Shown piece after piece: positions 1 through 6,684 of a DNA stretch of 20,413 nucleotides (its first letter is position 1; every line of letters begins with the position of its first letter). The position numbers were made by a program, and so were the translations under genes. The notes under the pieces are model-generated. The model was not told where the DNA came from. It searched no databases and worked only from the letters and a program-made list of their open reading frames with translations. The DNA is from a virus: the IMG/VR virus record IMGVR_UViG_3300027306_000019, positions 1 to 20,413 of that record. The stretch is one strand, 5' to 3'.

Positions 1-2
1 CC

Positions 3-35
3 CTGGCCATCTGGGGTTCGAGCGGTTCGTCCTGA
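3..35 (+). CDS. Possible C-terminal end of an upstream gene (partial)
   Basis: One forward frame reads LAIWGSSGSS and ends at TGA 33-35, 14 bases before the terminator stem. This is where the last gene of an upstream operon would be expected to stop. Only ten codons are visible, so no product can be named. The frame of the next gene is also open from base 2, so these bases could instead be non-coding or part of an extended reading of the next gene. The terminator directly after 35 favours an upstream gene ending here. Confidence 0.3.
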   Translation: MAIWGSSGSS

Positions 36-48
36 TTTCAGGCATACT

Positions 49-72
49 AGCGGGGCTTCGGCCCCGCTTTTT
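49..72 (+). terminator. Intrinsic (rho-independent) terminator
   Basis: The stem GCGGGGC (50-56) pairs perfectly with GCCCCGC (61-67) around a TTCG tetraloop (57-60), and A49-T68 can extend it. A run of five T (68-72) follows at once. This is the classic layout of an intrinsic terminator with a hyperstable UUCG loop. It lies directly before the Shine-Dalgarno and start of the next gene, so transcription of 86 onward needs either read-through or a promoter very close by; none is obvious. Confidence 0.9.
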
Positions 73-85
73 CATTGGAGGGTGT

Positions 86-823
86 ATGGGATCGTTCGTA
101 TTGGGTAGTGCGCTGCCAGCAGCCGCTACGGCACAACTTACGGTGGACCCCGCAGCCCGCTCGGTAGTTCGGACGCTGAGCCCCAGCCGACCGATAATTG
201 AGGCCAACCCAACGCTGCTGTTGCCGGCAGCTACCGCTATTTCCGCCGATGGGGCAGTAACCGGATTCAACACCGCACTCGCCAATACACCGACCGAGAT
301 TCTCCGCGTTTACGTGGCGCTCGCGGGGCTTGGTGGGTACAGCGGAATTTACTATGCGACGTTCAGCTCTACCACGGCTTGCCAACTGTGGGTTGATCCG
401 GCCGCCACGACCAAACCCTCCGGCTTGACCGTTGGGGCCTATGCGGGCACCACTGCTGCAGTAACCTTAGGCACGACCACTATCGCAGCGGGGCAGTTAC
501 CTGTAGGCGGCAGCCTCCGGTACCTCCCAGTTTGGGTGGGTTCCGCCGGCAGCCGCACATACCAAGTTGTGCTGAACGGTAACGTACTTCAGCAGGCGAC
601 TGCCAATGGTGGGCAGTATGTCCCAATCCAATGCCAGACTTTTGCGCGCGGCGCAAACCGCCAATACTCGATTGGGTCGGGGTTGCAGACCTCGGGGTCA
701 ATCGGGACAGTCACGTCCATCACGCCGGACACGACGCCGGTAGTCGTAGAGTTCCGGGCACAACTGACGTCCGCCAACGATTGGGCAGTGCTCGAGGCGT
801 GGTGCGTAGAGCTGCTTACCTAA
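86..823 (+). CDS. Beta-rich phage virion protein, possible receptor-binding or decoration protein
   Basis: Product of 245 residues, rich in Thr, Ala, Val and Gly, with alternating hydrophobic/polar stretches typical of beta-sandwich virion proteins. No catalytic motif, signal peptide or clear membrane segment is seen. The C-terminal part (for example VVVEFRAQL and WAVLEAWCVELL) looks like strands of a jelly-roll or fibre head. GGAGGG (77-82) lies 3 bases before ATG 86, a tight but usable spacing. The frame upstream is open but passes through the terminator, so the ATG at 86 is preferred. It is the first gene after that terminator and precedes a small protein and a tailspike-like protein, which suggests a shared surface structure. 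I do not recognise the family; the function is inferred from composition and context. Confidence 0.75.
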   Translation: MGSFVLGSALPAAATAQLTVDPAARSVVRTLSPSRPIIEANPTLLLPAATAISADGAVTGFNTALANTPTEILRVYVALAGLGGYSGIYYATFSSTTACQLWVDPAATTKPSGLTVGAYAGTTAAVTLGTTTIAAGQLPVGGSLRYLPVWVGSAGSRTYQVVLNGNVLQQATANGGQYVPIQCQTFARGANRQYSIGSGLQTSGSIGTVTSITPDTTPVVVEFRAQLTSANDWAVLEAWCVELLT

Positions 824-846
824 CTTGACTCATTCTAGGAGCCGCC

Positions 847-1131
847 ATGGCACACTACATCCAAACTTCTGAGAACAGCCCGGAGCGCCTCGAGTCGGCG
901 CTCAAGACGCTACTCATCCCGGCGGCCAACTTCGTTGGTATGCTGACCCAAGGTACCGCTACCACGGTTGACCTCGTCGGGGACGACGGGGTGGTGTATG
1001 GCACGTTCACCCTGGATACCATCAACCAGCCGGTATCGAGCGGGCTCCTGACCGCGCTGCCGCGTCGGATGCGGTTTTCGGTTACCAGTGGGACGGGCAA
1101 GTTCGTGATCGAAGTTCATCCGGGGGTTTGA
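847..1131 (+). CDS. Small phage virion-type protein of unknown function
   Basis: Product of 94 residues. TAGGAG (836-841) sits 5 bases before ATG 847, so the start is well supported. An N-terminal stretch (SPERLESALKTLLIPAANFV) looks helical, followed by short strands (TVDLVGDDGVVYGTFTLD) and a final strand FVIEVHPGV. No known motif is seen. The stop is one base before the ATG of the tailspike-like gene, so the two are probably translationally coupled, and a role as a partner, connector or assembly factor for the spike is plausible but not shown by the sequence. Confidence 0.75.
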   Translation: MAHYIQTSENSPERLESALKTLLIPAANFVGMLTQGTATTVDLVGDDGVVYGTFTLDTINQPVSSGLLTALPRRMRFSVTSGTGKFVIEVHPGV

Positions 1132-1132
1132 T

Positions 1133-2932
1133 ATGGGTACGTTTGCGGTTGGTGCAGCACGCGCGGTATCTGGGGGCGGCGACTTTACCCCATCCACGCA
1201 GTACAAGCACGTCGTCTACAAATCGGCCACCGAGACTCTGCAGCAGGCCATTGATCGGGCCCCTGCTTCAGCGGGTATGGTGCAGCGCCTCACTAACACG
1301 GTTGCGCTCGCTAACTCCACTTACGCTTTCCCGCTTTCAGAGAAGCCGACGCGGGTCTACATCAATGCGGATGAGCTGCGGGAGCGGCCCACGGCGTTCC
1401 AAGGCGCGGGCGGCACCTTCCAGCTTGAGCCGGGCGGCTTGGTTACACAGAACGTTTGGACCTGGGACGCTGCGAACAGTCGGGTCGTGGTGTACGACCA
1501 AGGCAACGCAGTGACCGCGATCGTGTGCGTCGACCAATGTGCCGTTGTCGCCCTTGACGCCCCCAGCTATGAGGCAGTCACGTTGCGCCCGGGTGTGGTT
1601 CTGGTGGGTATGGGGCCTGAGTTCAGCAGCATCCAGCCGACCGTGTCCGCGGTAGACACCGCCGTTCCGGCCTTGGCGTTCCACTACGCACTGCGGGCGG
1701 CCCAGTATGCGGGTGTCTCAGGATTCAAGGTCGTTCGCAACCAGTACGACAATGTGGTGGCCAGCAATGCGTGCGCGGTCCTGTTCCCGTACAACAGCAA
1801 CTGCGATGGATTCGTGATGGAGAAGTCGGAGGTGGTGATCTTGGCCGGTGTCGCAGCCGTCAACACTTCCGACTACGTTGGGGCGATCTTCTTCGGCTCA
1901 GGCCGTCAGCCTGCAGTATCAGTGAGCACCGAGCTAGAGTCTCGTGCAAAGGGCGTCGTGTTCCGCAACTGCGTTCTGCGGTCGGAGTCTCGCGCGTGGG
2001 TCATGGAAACTGCATCCTCGCTGTTCCAGGGCACCCTCACGTTCGTCAGCACGCCGATCTACGGGAACTGGTTCCTCGACGGCAAGTACATGACGTGCAA
2101 ATTCTTCGACTCGCCGACCACCAACTACACAGGTGAGGGCGTAGCCCACCCTGAAATTTCCAGTCAGGAAGGCACCGACTTCTTGTGCACCACCATCGGC
2201 GCGGCAGGCAACGATAAATACCCTACCGAGGCGTATGGCTTCGAGTTCCACAACAGCCCTGTGGCACCCAAGAATCCCGTCGGTGCGCGCAACGAGGCGG
2301 ACTACACCACCATTGCGTGGCAAGGGGACTTCCCGATCTACGTCAACAGCTCCAACATCGGTGGTGAAGTGTCGTTCGCCGACTACCTACTGGCCGCGCT
2401 GACACCCGCCAAGGCTGCGAAGCTCGTGACACGGCACAGTCGAGTGGCTCCACTTCGGATGACGACATTTTCGACGGCGAACAGCACCCCGCTCGTTCCA
2501 TGTGCAGTGGTCGACACCGCGGTGTCCAACTCCGGCACCACTGAACGGGCTTTCAGCCAGTTCCGGATCTCCTACGATGAGCTGCGCCGGCGCAAGTCGG
2601 CGGTCGTGTCGTTCGCCGGGCAGACCAATGGAACCGCCAACGCCCGGCTGTTCCGCCTCTACTTTGGTGAGGTGGGCACGACGCCGCTGGCCAAGGAGAC
2701 GTCTGTGACGGCCGCGAGTACCCCATTCCTCGGGCGGGCCGAGATCCAGTGGATCGGGTCCAACAACACCGTGATGGTCAATCTGGTCAGCTACAACTTG
2801 GGTGGGTTCTCGGGCGTCTACCAGCACAGCGGTCTCGCTGCCGGGGATGAGTTCGTGCTCTACTTTGCGGTGGCTGGGGTGGCCAGCAGCGACGCCACGA
2901 TCCGGGACCAGCGGATCGAGCTGGCGTACTAA
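1133..2932 (+). CDS. Tailspike-like protein, probable right-handed beta-helix
   Basis: Product of 599 residues. Residues around 140-160 read LRPGVVLVGMGPEFSSIQPT, which resembles the entry of pectate-lyase-type beta-helices (a 'pG..l.G.G...t.i' pattern). Many short repeating strands with Asn, Gly and Val follow (CAVLFPYNSNCDGFVMEKS, GVVFRNCVLRSES), as in spike and depolymerase domains. The last ~140 residues look like a beta-sandwich (VVSFAGQTNGTANARLFRLY, FVLYFAVAGV), often a trimerisation or sugar-binding cap. The start ATG 1133 follows the previous stop by one base and has only a G-run as ribosome site, which suggests coupling. The role would be host-surface binding and perhaps polysaccharide cleavage on the virion. 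No catalytic residues can be assigned. A plain fibre without enzyme activity is the main alternative. Confidence 0.6.
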   Translation: MGTFAVGAARAVSGGGDFTPSTQYKHVVYKSATETLQQAIDRAPASAGMVQRLTNTVALANSTYAFPLSEKPTRVYINADELRERPTAFQGAGGTFQLEPGGLVTQNVWTWDAANSRVVVYDQGNAVTAIVCVDQCAVVALDAPSYEAVTLRPGVVLVGMGPEFSSIQPTVSAVDTAVPALAFHYALRAAQYAGVSGFKVVRNQYDNVVASNACAVLFPYNSNCDGFVMEKSEVVILAGVAAVNTSDYVGAIFFGSGRQPAVSVSTELESRAKGVVFRNCVLRSESRAWVMETASSLFQGTLTFVSTPIYGNWFLDGKYMTCKFFDSPTTNYTGEGVAHPEISSQEGTDFLCTTIGAAGNDKYPTEAYGFEFHNSPVAPKNPVGARNEADYTTIAWQGDFPIYVNSSNIGGEVSFADYLLAALTPAKAAKLVTRHSRVAPLRMTTFSTANSTPLVPCAVVDTAVSNSGTTERAFSQFRISYDELRRRKSAVVSFAGQTNGTANARLFRLYFGEVGTTPLAKETSVTAASTPFLGRAEIQWIGSNNTVMVNLVSYNLGGFSGVYQHSGLAAGDEFVLYFAVAGVASSDATIRDQRIELAY

Positions 2933-2940
2933 GGCTACCG

Positions 2941-2977
2941 TGATACACTGGCACGACCGGGGTTACCGGCGTGCCAG
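2941..2977 (+). promoter_or_regulatory. Intergenic RNA hairpin with possible extended -10 element
   Basis: CTGGCACG (2948-2955) pairs perfectly with CGTGCCAG (2970-2977). Inside it CCGG (2957-2960) pairs with CCGG (2966-2969), giving about 12 bp with one bulged A and a GGTTA loop. No T-run follows, so it is not a standard terminator. Directly before it, TGATACACT (2941-2949) resembles an extended -10 promoter element (TGnTAnAnT), but the -35 region is poor. It lies in the largest gene-free gap of the window. It may stabilise the 5' end of a message, mark an RNA processing site, or sit just downstream of a weak promoter; the hairpin is certain, its role is not. Confidence 0.5.
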
Positions 2978-3030
2978 ACAGACCCGGCTGACGACATACC
3001 GACTGGCATGCCCTCGTATGTGAGGACACT

Positions 3031-3549
3031 ATGACTTTTGCATCTCGTCTCGGCGCGTGGCGCATCGGCACCCGGAAAGACACCACGGGCACGACCGCGG
3101 ACACCACCGCGAACATGGGTTGTGTGGCGGCGGTCCAGACTTTCAAGCGCGACTACGCCGGCACCACCACCGCCGGGCGTACCGACGTCCTGTTTGCGCT
3201 TCCGGCGGGCGCCCAGATCATCGACATCCTCGTCGACACCCTCGTTGGCTTCACGGGGTCGACTGCCGCCAACCTGCAGATTGGCGACGGCGTGACCGCA
3301 GACCAGTTTTGGGCCACCACCAACGTGACTACAGCTGGTCGCGCTGCGTACACCAACGCCCGCCTGGGCAACTGGGCTGGCGCCGCAACCGCCGCAGCGC
3401 CTCACGGTGCGGGCGTTGGCCCGACTCCGGTTTTGGTCGTGGCCACCATGACACCGACGGTCGCTACCGCCACCGCGGGCACTGTGCAGTACACAGTTTT
3501 GTACACGGTCCGCGCTGCCACTGGTGCGCAAGGCCCGGTGGCCGGTTAA
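3031..3549 (+). CDS. Phage structural protein, decoration- or head-fibre-like
   Basis: Product of 172 residues. GAGGA (3022-3026) precedes ATG 3031. After a short polar N-terminus, the body is beta-rich with the pattern LPAGAQIIDILVDTLVGFTG followed by LQIGDGVTADQFW and a C-terminal VQYTVLYTVRAATG. From memory, this 'LPAGA.IIDI.VD....F.G....L.IGD' layout occurs in phage structural proteins described as virion or decoration proteins. It starts a new group after the largest intergenic gap and is followed 11 bases on by another small beta protein. No enzyme motif is seen. It could be a head decoration or a tail-associated protein; the virion assignment is firmer than the exact site. Confidence 0.7.
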   Translation: MTFASRLGAWRIGTRKDTTGTTADTTANMGCVAAVQTFKRDYAGTTTAGRTDVLFALPAGAQIIDILVDTLVGFTGSTAANLQIGDGVTADQFWATTNVTTAGRAAYTNARLGNWAGAATAAAPHGAGVGPTPVLVVATMTPTVATATAGTVQYTVLYTVRAATGAQGPVAG

Positions 3550-3559
3550 GGGGTAGCAC

Positions 3560-3856
3560 ATGCGCCCAGTAACTGTCTCTCTGAGCGGATCCCCCGCGAC
3601 GTCCCCCACCATCGGGCTCGACACCTACAGTGCGACGCAGCAGGTCAGTGTCGAGCTCGCCATCACCGGCACCTTGACCGTCACAGTGGAGCGTACCTCT
3701 GGCGGCTCGCTGTGGCTGGCGGACGGGGCAGACGTCACGGCGTCGGGGGTTGTTGTACTCACCAAACTTCCGGCCACTGGCGTGCGGATCCGGACTACTG
3801 CTGGTACAGGGGCCGTGACCGCCACGGTGTTGCAGTCCGGCATGCCCGGTCGGTGA
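3560..3856 (+). CDS. Small beta-rich phage structural protein
   Basis: Product of 98 residues. AAGGGG (3548-3553), overlapping the previous stop, lies 6 bases before ATG 3560. The sequence alternates hydrophobic and polar residues throughout (VSVELAITGTLTVTVERTS, VRIRTTAGTGAVTATVLQSG), which predicts a single small beta-sandwich. Small proteins of this kind are common beside decoration or fibre genes in phages. No catalytic or metal-binding motif is visible. Position between the 172-residue virion protein and a membrane protein gives little more on its role. Confidence 0.7.
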   Translation: MRPVTVSLSGSPATSPTIGLDTYSATQQVSVELAITGTLTVTVERTSGGSLWLADGADVTASGVVVLTKLPATGVRIRTTAGTGAVTATVLQSGMPGR

Positions 3857-3862
3857 GGTTGT

Positions 3863-4186
3863 ATGAGCGGTTCGGATCGCCCTCCATCAGAAGAAAAGGT
3901 CCGTCTCTTGATCGGCGAAGCGCTTGATGTCCACGAGGAGCGCATTCGCACGTATCTGGATGAGCGGTTTGAAGAACTCGAGAAGGTGTTTTCGAGCGGG
4001 TTTCCTGGGGGCGATCCCCACGGACATCGGCTCGCACACGAAGAAGCCATTCGGCATGCCGGGGACCGGCGGAAACTGAAGGCTGAGGTCACCACCAAAG
4101 TGTTCACTGGCGGCATCTGGGCCGCCATTGTTTGGTTGGTGGTGAGTGGCTGGAACAATTTTTTGGACGTCATCGGGCGTCGATGA
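3863..4186 (+). CDS. Small single-pass membrane protein, holin-like candidate
   Basis: Product of 107 residues. GAGG (3855-3858) within the previous stop region lies 4 bases before ATG 3863. Residues ~10-45 form a charged, probably coiled-coil helix (VHEERIRTYLDERFEELEK). A conserved-looking FPGGDPHGHRLAHEEAI segment follows, then a hydrophobic segment GGIWAAIVWLVVSGW near residues 83-98 and a basic tail. Small phage membrane proteins with the 'FPgGD..GHR..HE' segment and one C-terminal membrane helix are familiar from phage genomes, often without a known role. A part in lysis (holin, antiholin or spanin-like accessory) is an inference. A better holin candidate is at 10082-10624, so this one may modulate lysis or act in entry instead. 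Confidence 0.65.
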   Translation: MSGSDRPPSEEKVRLLIGEALDVHEERIRTYLDERFEELEKVFSSGFPGGDPHGHRLAHEEAIRHAGDRRKLKAEVTTKVFTGGIWAAIVWLVVSGWNNFLDVIGRR

Positions 4187-4193
4187 GGACACC

Positions 4194-4379
4194 ATGAAAA
4201 AGCCTTTCCCCCCGGCCGCCAAGAAGGCCAACCCCTTTGCCAAGCCGGCCGCCAAAGCCGCGGGCAAACCTGCAGCCAAGAAAGCAGCCCCGTTCGCCGG
4301 TGCCATGCCGTTTGGCAAACCCGCTGCCAAGAAGGCCCCCATGGCCGGCGGCAAGACCAAGCCGTTCAAAGGAGCCTGA
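4194..4379 (+). CDS. Very basic Lys/Ala/Pro-rich small protein (histone H1-like composition)
   Basis: Product of 61 residues with about 15 Lys and no Asp or Glu, built from repeating PAAKKA / NPFAKPAAK / MPFGKPAAKKA units. The start at ATG 4194 is chosen because GAGG (4185-4188) lies 5 bases upstream; a longer in-frame reading from 4146 would overlap the previous gene and lacks such a site. The composition resembles the tails of histone H1 and bacterial H1-like proteins, which bind DNA non-specifically. In a virion gene block, a DNA-condensing or charge-neutralising protein in the head is a reasonable guess, but a scaffold-like or nucleic-acid-unrelated role is also possible. The stop is one base from the next ATG, and the next protein shares the same kind of tract. 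Confidence 0.7.
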   Translation: MKKPFPPAAKKANPFAKPAAKAAGKPAAKKAAPFAGAMPFGKPAAKKAPMAGGKTKPFKGA

Positions 4380-4380
4380 C

Positions 4381-5019
4381 ATGGCCACCAAGTGGGACAA
4401 GACCCCGTCGCTCAACGAAGACGTCGGTCGCGGCGTTTCTGAAGACGCCGGCAAAGTCAAAAAGGCGTTCACCAGCACCGCCAAGGGCGCGGCCAAGGAC
4501 GCGGTCAAGAACGCCGGCATCCGTGCCGGCTCGCGACTGGCTTCTCGCGCGGGCCTCGCGGGCACCGCGGCTTCGCTCGGCTGGGACGTTGGCCGTGCGG
4601 TCGACAAGACCACCGGCATCGGCAAGAAAATCGTCGACGCCACCGTCGGCGACGACATCGAGAGCTCGATCACCCGCGGTCACGGCGACGAGAACCTGTC
4701 TGCAGACACCAAGCGGCGCCTCAAGGACGGCGAAGCTGGCGGTGGCCGCGGCAAGGTCAACCCCCCGAACGCTCGTGACGCCGGCGGTGGCCGCGGTTTC
4801 GTGAACCCCGAGACCCCGAAAGCCGCCAAGTCCACCCCCAAGGCCGCCAAGCCGGCTGCCAAGGCCGACGCCCCCACGTCGAGCGTGCGGGAGGGCCGGA
4901 ACGCCAACATCGACGATGAGACCCGCAAGCGCGCCATGGCGTCGGTCGGGCTCAAGGCGGGTGGCTCGGTCCGTGGTTGGGGCGGCGCCCGCGGCGGCAA
5001 GTCCTGCAAGATGCGATGA
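4381..5019 (+). CDS. Gly/Lys/Ala-rich phage protein with repeated GRG[KF]VNP motif
   Basis: Product of 212 residues. AAAGGAG (4368-4374) lies 6 bases before ATG 4381; a longer in-frame reading from 4237 would run over the preceding gene and is rejected. Residues ~20-90 are an Ala/Lys/Gly-rich region with amphipathic helices. GGGRGKVNP (120-128) and GGGRGFVNP (135-143) form a tandem repeat. A Pro/Ala/Lys tract (TPKAAKSTPKAAKPAAK) follows. The C-terminus GGSVRGWGGARGGKSCKMR is a Gly/Arg tag; I recall similar endings on small proteins of environmental podoviruses. The GRGFVNP motif and a Lys/Ala tract recur in the virion protein at 15581-17122, so the two may share a partner, processing enzyme or location. 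I do not know the function. Confidence 0.7.
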   Translation: MATKWDKTPSLNEDVGRGVSEDAGKVKKAFTSTAKGAAKDAVKNAGIRAGSRLASRAGLAGTAASLGWDVGRAVDKTTGIGKKIVDATVGDDIESSITRGHGDENLSADTKRRLKDGEAGGGRGKVNPPNARDAGGGRGFVNPETPKAAKSTPKAAKPAAKADAPTSSVREGRNANIDDETRKRAMASVGLKAGGSVRGWGGARGGKSCKMR

Positions 5020-5027
5020 GGTGACCG

Positions 5028-5687
5028 ATGGCGACGTCCGGAACCACCAGCTTTGGCCTTGATCTCGTCGAGATCGCGGAGGAAGCGTTTGAGCGCTGCG
5101 GGGCTGAGCTTCGCAGCGGCTACGACTTGCGTACCGCACGTCGGTCGCTCAACCTCCTGTTCGCCGAGTGGTCCAACCGAGGGCTCAACCTCTGGACCAT
5201 GGAGCAGGGCACAATTGCGCTGGTGGCCGGCGTGGCCACATATGCGCTGCCGGCGGACACCGTCGACACGTTGGATCACTTCGTACGCACTTCGAGCTCG
5301 GATCTCGGCTGCAGCCGGATCGGGATGACGCAGTACCTGAGCATCCCCAACAAGAACACCCAGGGTCGCCCCGTGCAGGTGTTCGTCGAGCGCCTGCAGG
5401 CTCCGCGGATCACGGTCTGGCCGGTCCCGGACAGCGGCCAGTACACACTGGTGTACGGTCGACTTCGCCGCATTCAAGACGCCGGCGGCGGCGCCAACAC
5501 GATGGACGTGCCCGTGCGGTTCTTGCCGGCGCTCATCGCCGGGTTGGCCTACTACCTCTCCATGAAGATCCCGGAGGCCGCGGCGCGGGCGATCCCGCTG
5601 AAGGCCGCCTACGACGAAGCGTGGCAACTCGCCGCGGACGAGGACCGAGATCGCTCCCCCACCCGGTTTGTTCCTGGGGGGTACTGA
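5028..5687 (+). CDS. Head-to-tail connector / adaptor-like protein (gp4-like)
   Basis: Product of 219 residues. GAGGTGA (5018-5024) lies 3 bases before ATG 5028. The N-terminal region (LVEIAEEAFERCGAELRSGYD, then RTARRSLNLLFAEWSNRGLN) matches the layout of phage head-completion proteins such as P22 gp4: a helix of the type 'A...R.G', a second helix with 'L..L..EW...G..LW', then a beta region (IALVAGVATYALPADTVD) and a C-terminal helical part (LPALIAGLAYYLSMKIPEAA). Proteins of this type form a dodecameric ring below the portal. Its stop overlaps the next start (TGATG), and an SU10-type adaptor follows two genes on, so this block probably builds the neck. The family call rests on pattern recognition only. 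Confidence 0.55.
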   Translation: MATSGTTSFGLDLVEIAEEAFERCGAELRSGYDLRTARRSLNLLFAEWSNRGLNLWTMEQGTIALVAGVATYALPADTVDTLDHFVRTSSSDLGCSRIGMTQYLSIPNKNTQGRPVQVFVERLQAPRITVWPVPDSGQYTLVYGRLRRIQDAGGGANTMDVPVRFLPALIAGLAYYLSMKIPEAAARAIPLKAAYDEAWQLAADEDRDRSPTRFVPGGY

Positions 5688-6034
5688 TGGCCACGTTCGC
5701 CGCTGGAAAGCGCGCCCTCGCGGAATGCGATGTGTGCGGGCAGACGGTCAAGCACAAGACCTTGCGAGAGCAGGTCACCAAGCGGCGCCCCACCGGGATC
5801 ATGGCGTGCCGGGTCTGCTGGTCCCCAGACCACCCCCAGCTGTTCACTGGCGAGCGCGTTCCAGTTGACGCGCAGACGCTCCTGCGACCGCGCCCGGACC
5901 AGAGCCGCGCGCAGTCTCGCGTTTTCCAGTGGGGGTTCCCGAGGGTAGGTGGTGGTGACCCGGCGGTCACGCCGAACGACCTGTACGCTACCATGGCGGT
6001 TGCGACTGTCACCGTCCTCGAGGGGGAGCCATGA
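5687..6034 (+). CDS. Small four-cysteine (zinc-ribbon-like) phage protein
   Basis: Product of 115 residues. ATG 5687 overlaps the previous stop as TGATG, and the stop overlaps the next start as ATGA, so translation is tightly coupled on both sides. Two CxxC pairs, C14-C17 (CDVC) and C41-C44 (CRVC), are spaced like a zinc ribbon or knuckle. Near residue 74 is the segment RPRPDQSR, then a Gly-rich stretch and a hydrophobic C-terminal strand. I recall similar small phage proteins with two CxxC pairs beside adaptor genes, usually unnamed. Zinc binding would be structural. It may be a minor neck or tail component or an assembly factor, judging from its place between two connector genes. Confidence 0.75.
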   Translation: MATFAAGKRALAECDVCGQTVKHKTLREQVTKRRPTGIMACRVCWSPDHPQLFTGERVPVDAQTLLRPRPDQSRAQSRVFQWGFPRVGGGDPAVTPNDLYATMAVATVTVLEGEP

Positions 6035-6684
6035 ATTACACCGAGCTGACCGCGGCCCTCCAAGGGTACGCGGAGAACTACGGCGATGAGTTCGTCGACA
6101 TGATCCCGACGTTTGTGCGGCAAGCAGAACAACGCATTCAGCACACTGTGCAGCTCCCAACGCTGCGCAAGACGGTCCTGCTCACCGCTTCGGTCGGCAG
6201 CCCGTACGTCGATGCGCCGGATGATTTTCTGTCTGCGCACTCGCTGGCGCTCACAGGCCCTGGCGGGTTCCAGTTCCTCGTCGACAAAGACGCCAACTTG
6301 ATCCGTGAGGCGTATCCGCTGCCTACCAGCACGGGGGTGCCGCGGTACTACGCGCTGTTCGGCGTCCGCCCTGGCGACGACACGGAGCTGCGGCTCTTGC
6401 TGGGCCCGACGCCCGACGTGGCGTACGAGATGGAGCTGACCTACTCCGCGTACCCGCAGTCGATCGTGGACGCCGGCACGACGTGGCTGGGGGACAACTT
6501 CGACAGCGTGTTGCTCTACGGCTCGCTGCTGGAGGCCAATGTGTACATGAAGGGCGAGCAGGACGTGCAGGCCATGTACCAGCAACGGTACGAGATGGCA
6601 ATTTCGCAGCTCAAGACCCTGGCCGACGGTAAGATGCGCCGCGACTCCTACCGGTCCGGTCAAGTGAAAGTGCAGGTGTCCTGA
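6031..6684 (+). CDS. Phage adaptor protein, SU10-adaptor type
   Basis: Product of 217 residues starting at an ATGA overlap with the previous gene. It follows closely a pattern I know from many podovirus adaptor proteins: N-terminal MNYTELTAALQGYAENYGD, then IPTFVRQAEQRIQHTVQLP, FLVDKDANLIREAYP, TGVPRYYALF, LLLGPTPDVAYEMELTY, and a C-terminal helical part with WLGDNFDSVLLYGSLLEA and a final YRSGQVKV. These proteins join the portal ring to the tail nozzle and form part of the DNA channel. The family's usual length is about 200-230 residues, so this copy looks complete. The neighbours (gp4-like protein upstream, nozzle further downstream) fit that job. Confidence 0.8.
   Translation: MNYTELTAALQGYAENYGDEFVDMIPTFVRQAEQRIQHTVQLPTLRKTVLLTASVGSPYVDAPDDFLSAHSLALTGPGGFQFLVDKDANLIREAYPLPTSTGVPRYYALFGVRPGDDTELRLLLGPTPDVAYEMELTYSAYPQSIVDAGTTWLGDNFDSVLLYGSLLEANVYMKGEQDVQAMYQQRYEMAISQLKTLADGKMRRDSYRSGQVKVQVS

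Noticed and set aside
1-45. tRNA 3' end suggested by GGGGTTCGAG
   Set aside because: No acceptor stem, no matching T-arm and no CCA can be built around it in the visible bases.
2-85. N-terminal extension of the 86-823 gene, because the same frame is open from base 2
   Set aside because: The extension would cross a perfect intrinsic terminator, and a ribosome site sits directly before ATG 86.
86-1160. Shared N-terminal attachment module in the 86-823 and 1133-2932 products (MGSFVLGSA versus MGTFAVGAA)
   Set aside because: The likeness covers only about nine small or hydrophobic residues and does not continue, so chance or a start-region bias is enough to explain it.
3057-3572. His/Arg-rich forward open frame of 171 codons overlapping the 3031-3549 gene
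   Set aside because: It has the composition of a shifted frame of GC-rich coding DNA (runs of His, Arg and Gly), no ribosome site, and, unlike the frame at 18618-18836, nothing suggests that G/C-ending codons move to it.
4146-4379. Longer form of the basic protein starting at 4146
   Set aside because: It would overlap the previous gene by about 40 bases, lacks a ribosome site, and adds a stretch unlike the Lys/Ala/Pro repeat; ATG 4194 has GAGG just upstream.
4237-4380. Longer form of the 4381-5019 protein starting at 4237
   Set aside because: The added part is an Arg/Pro-rich shifted reading of the basic-protein gene; ATG 4381 has AAAGGAG six bases upstream.
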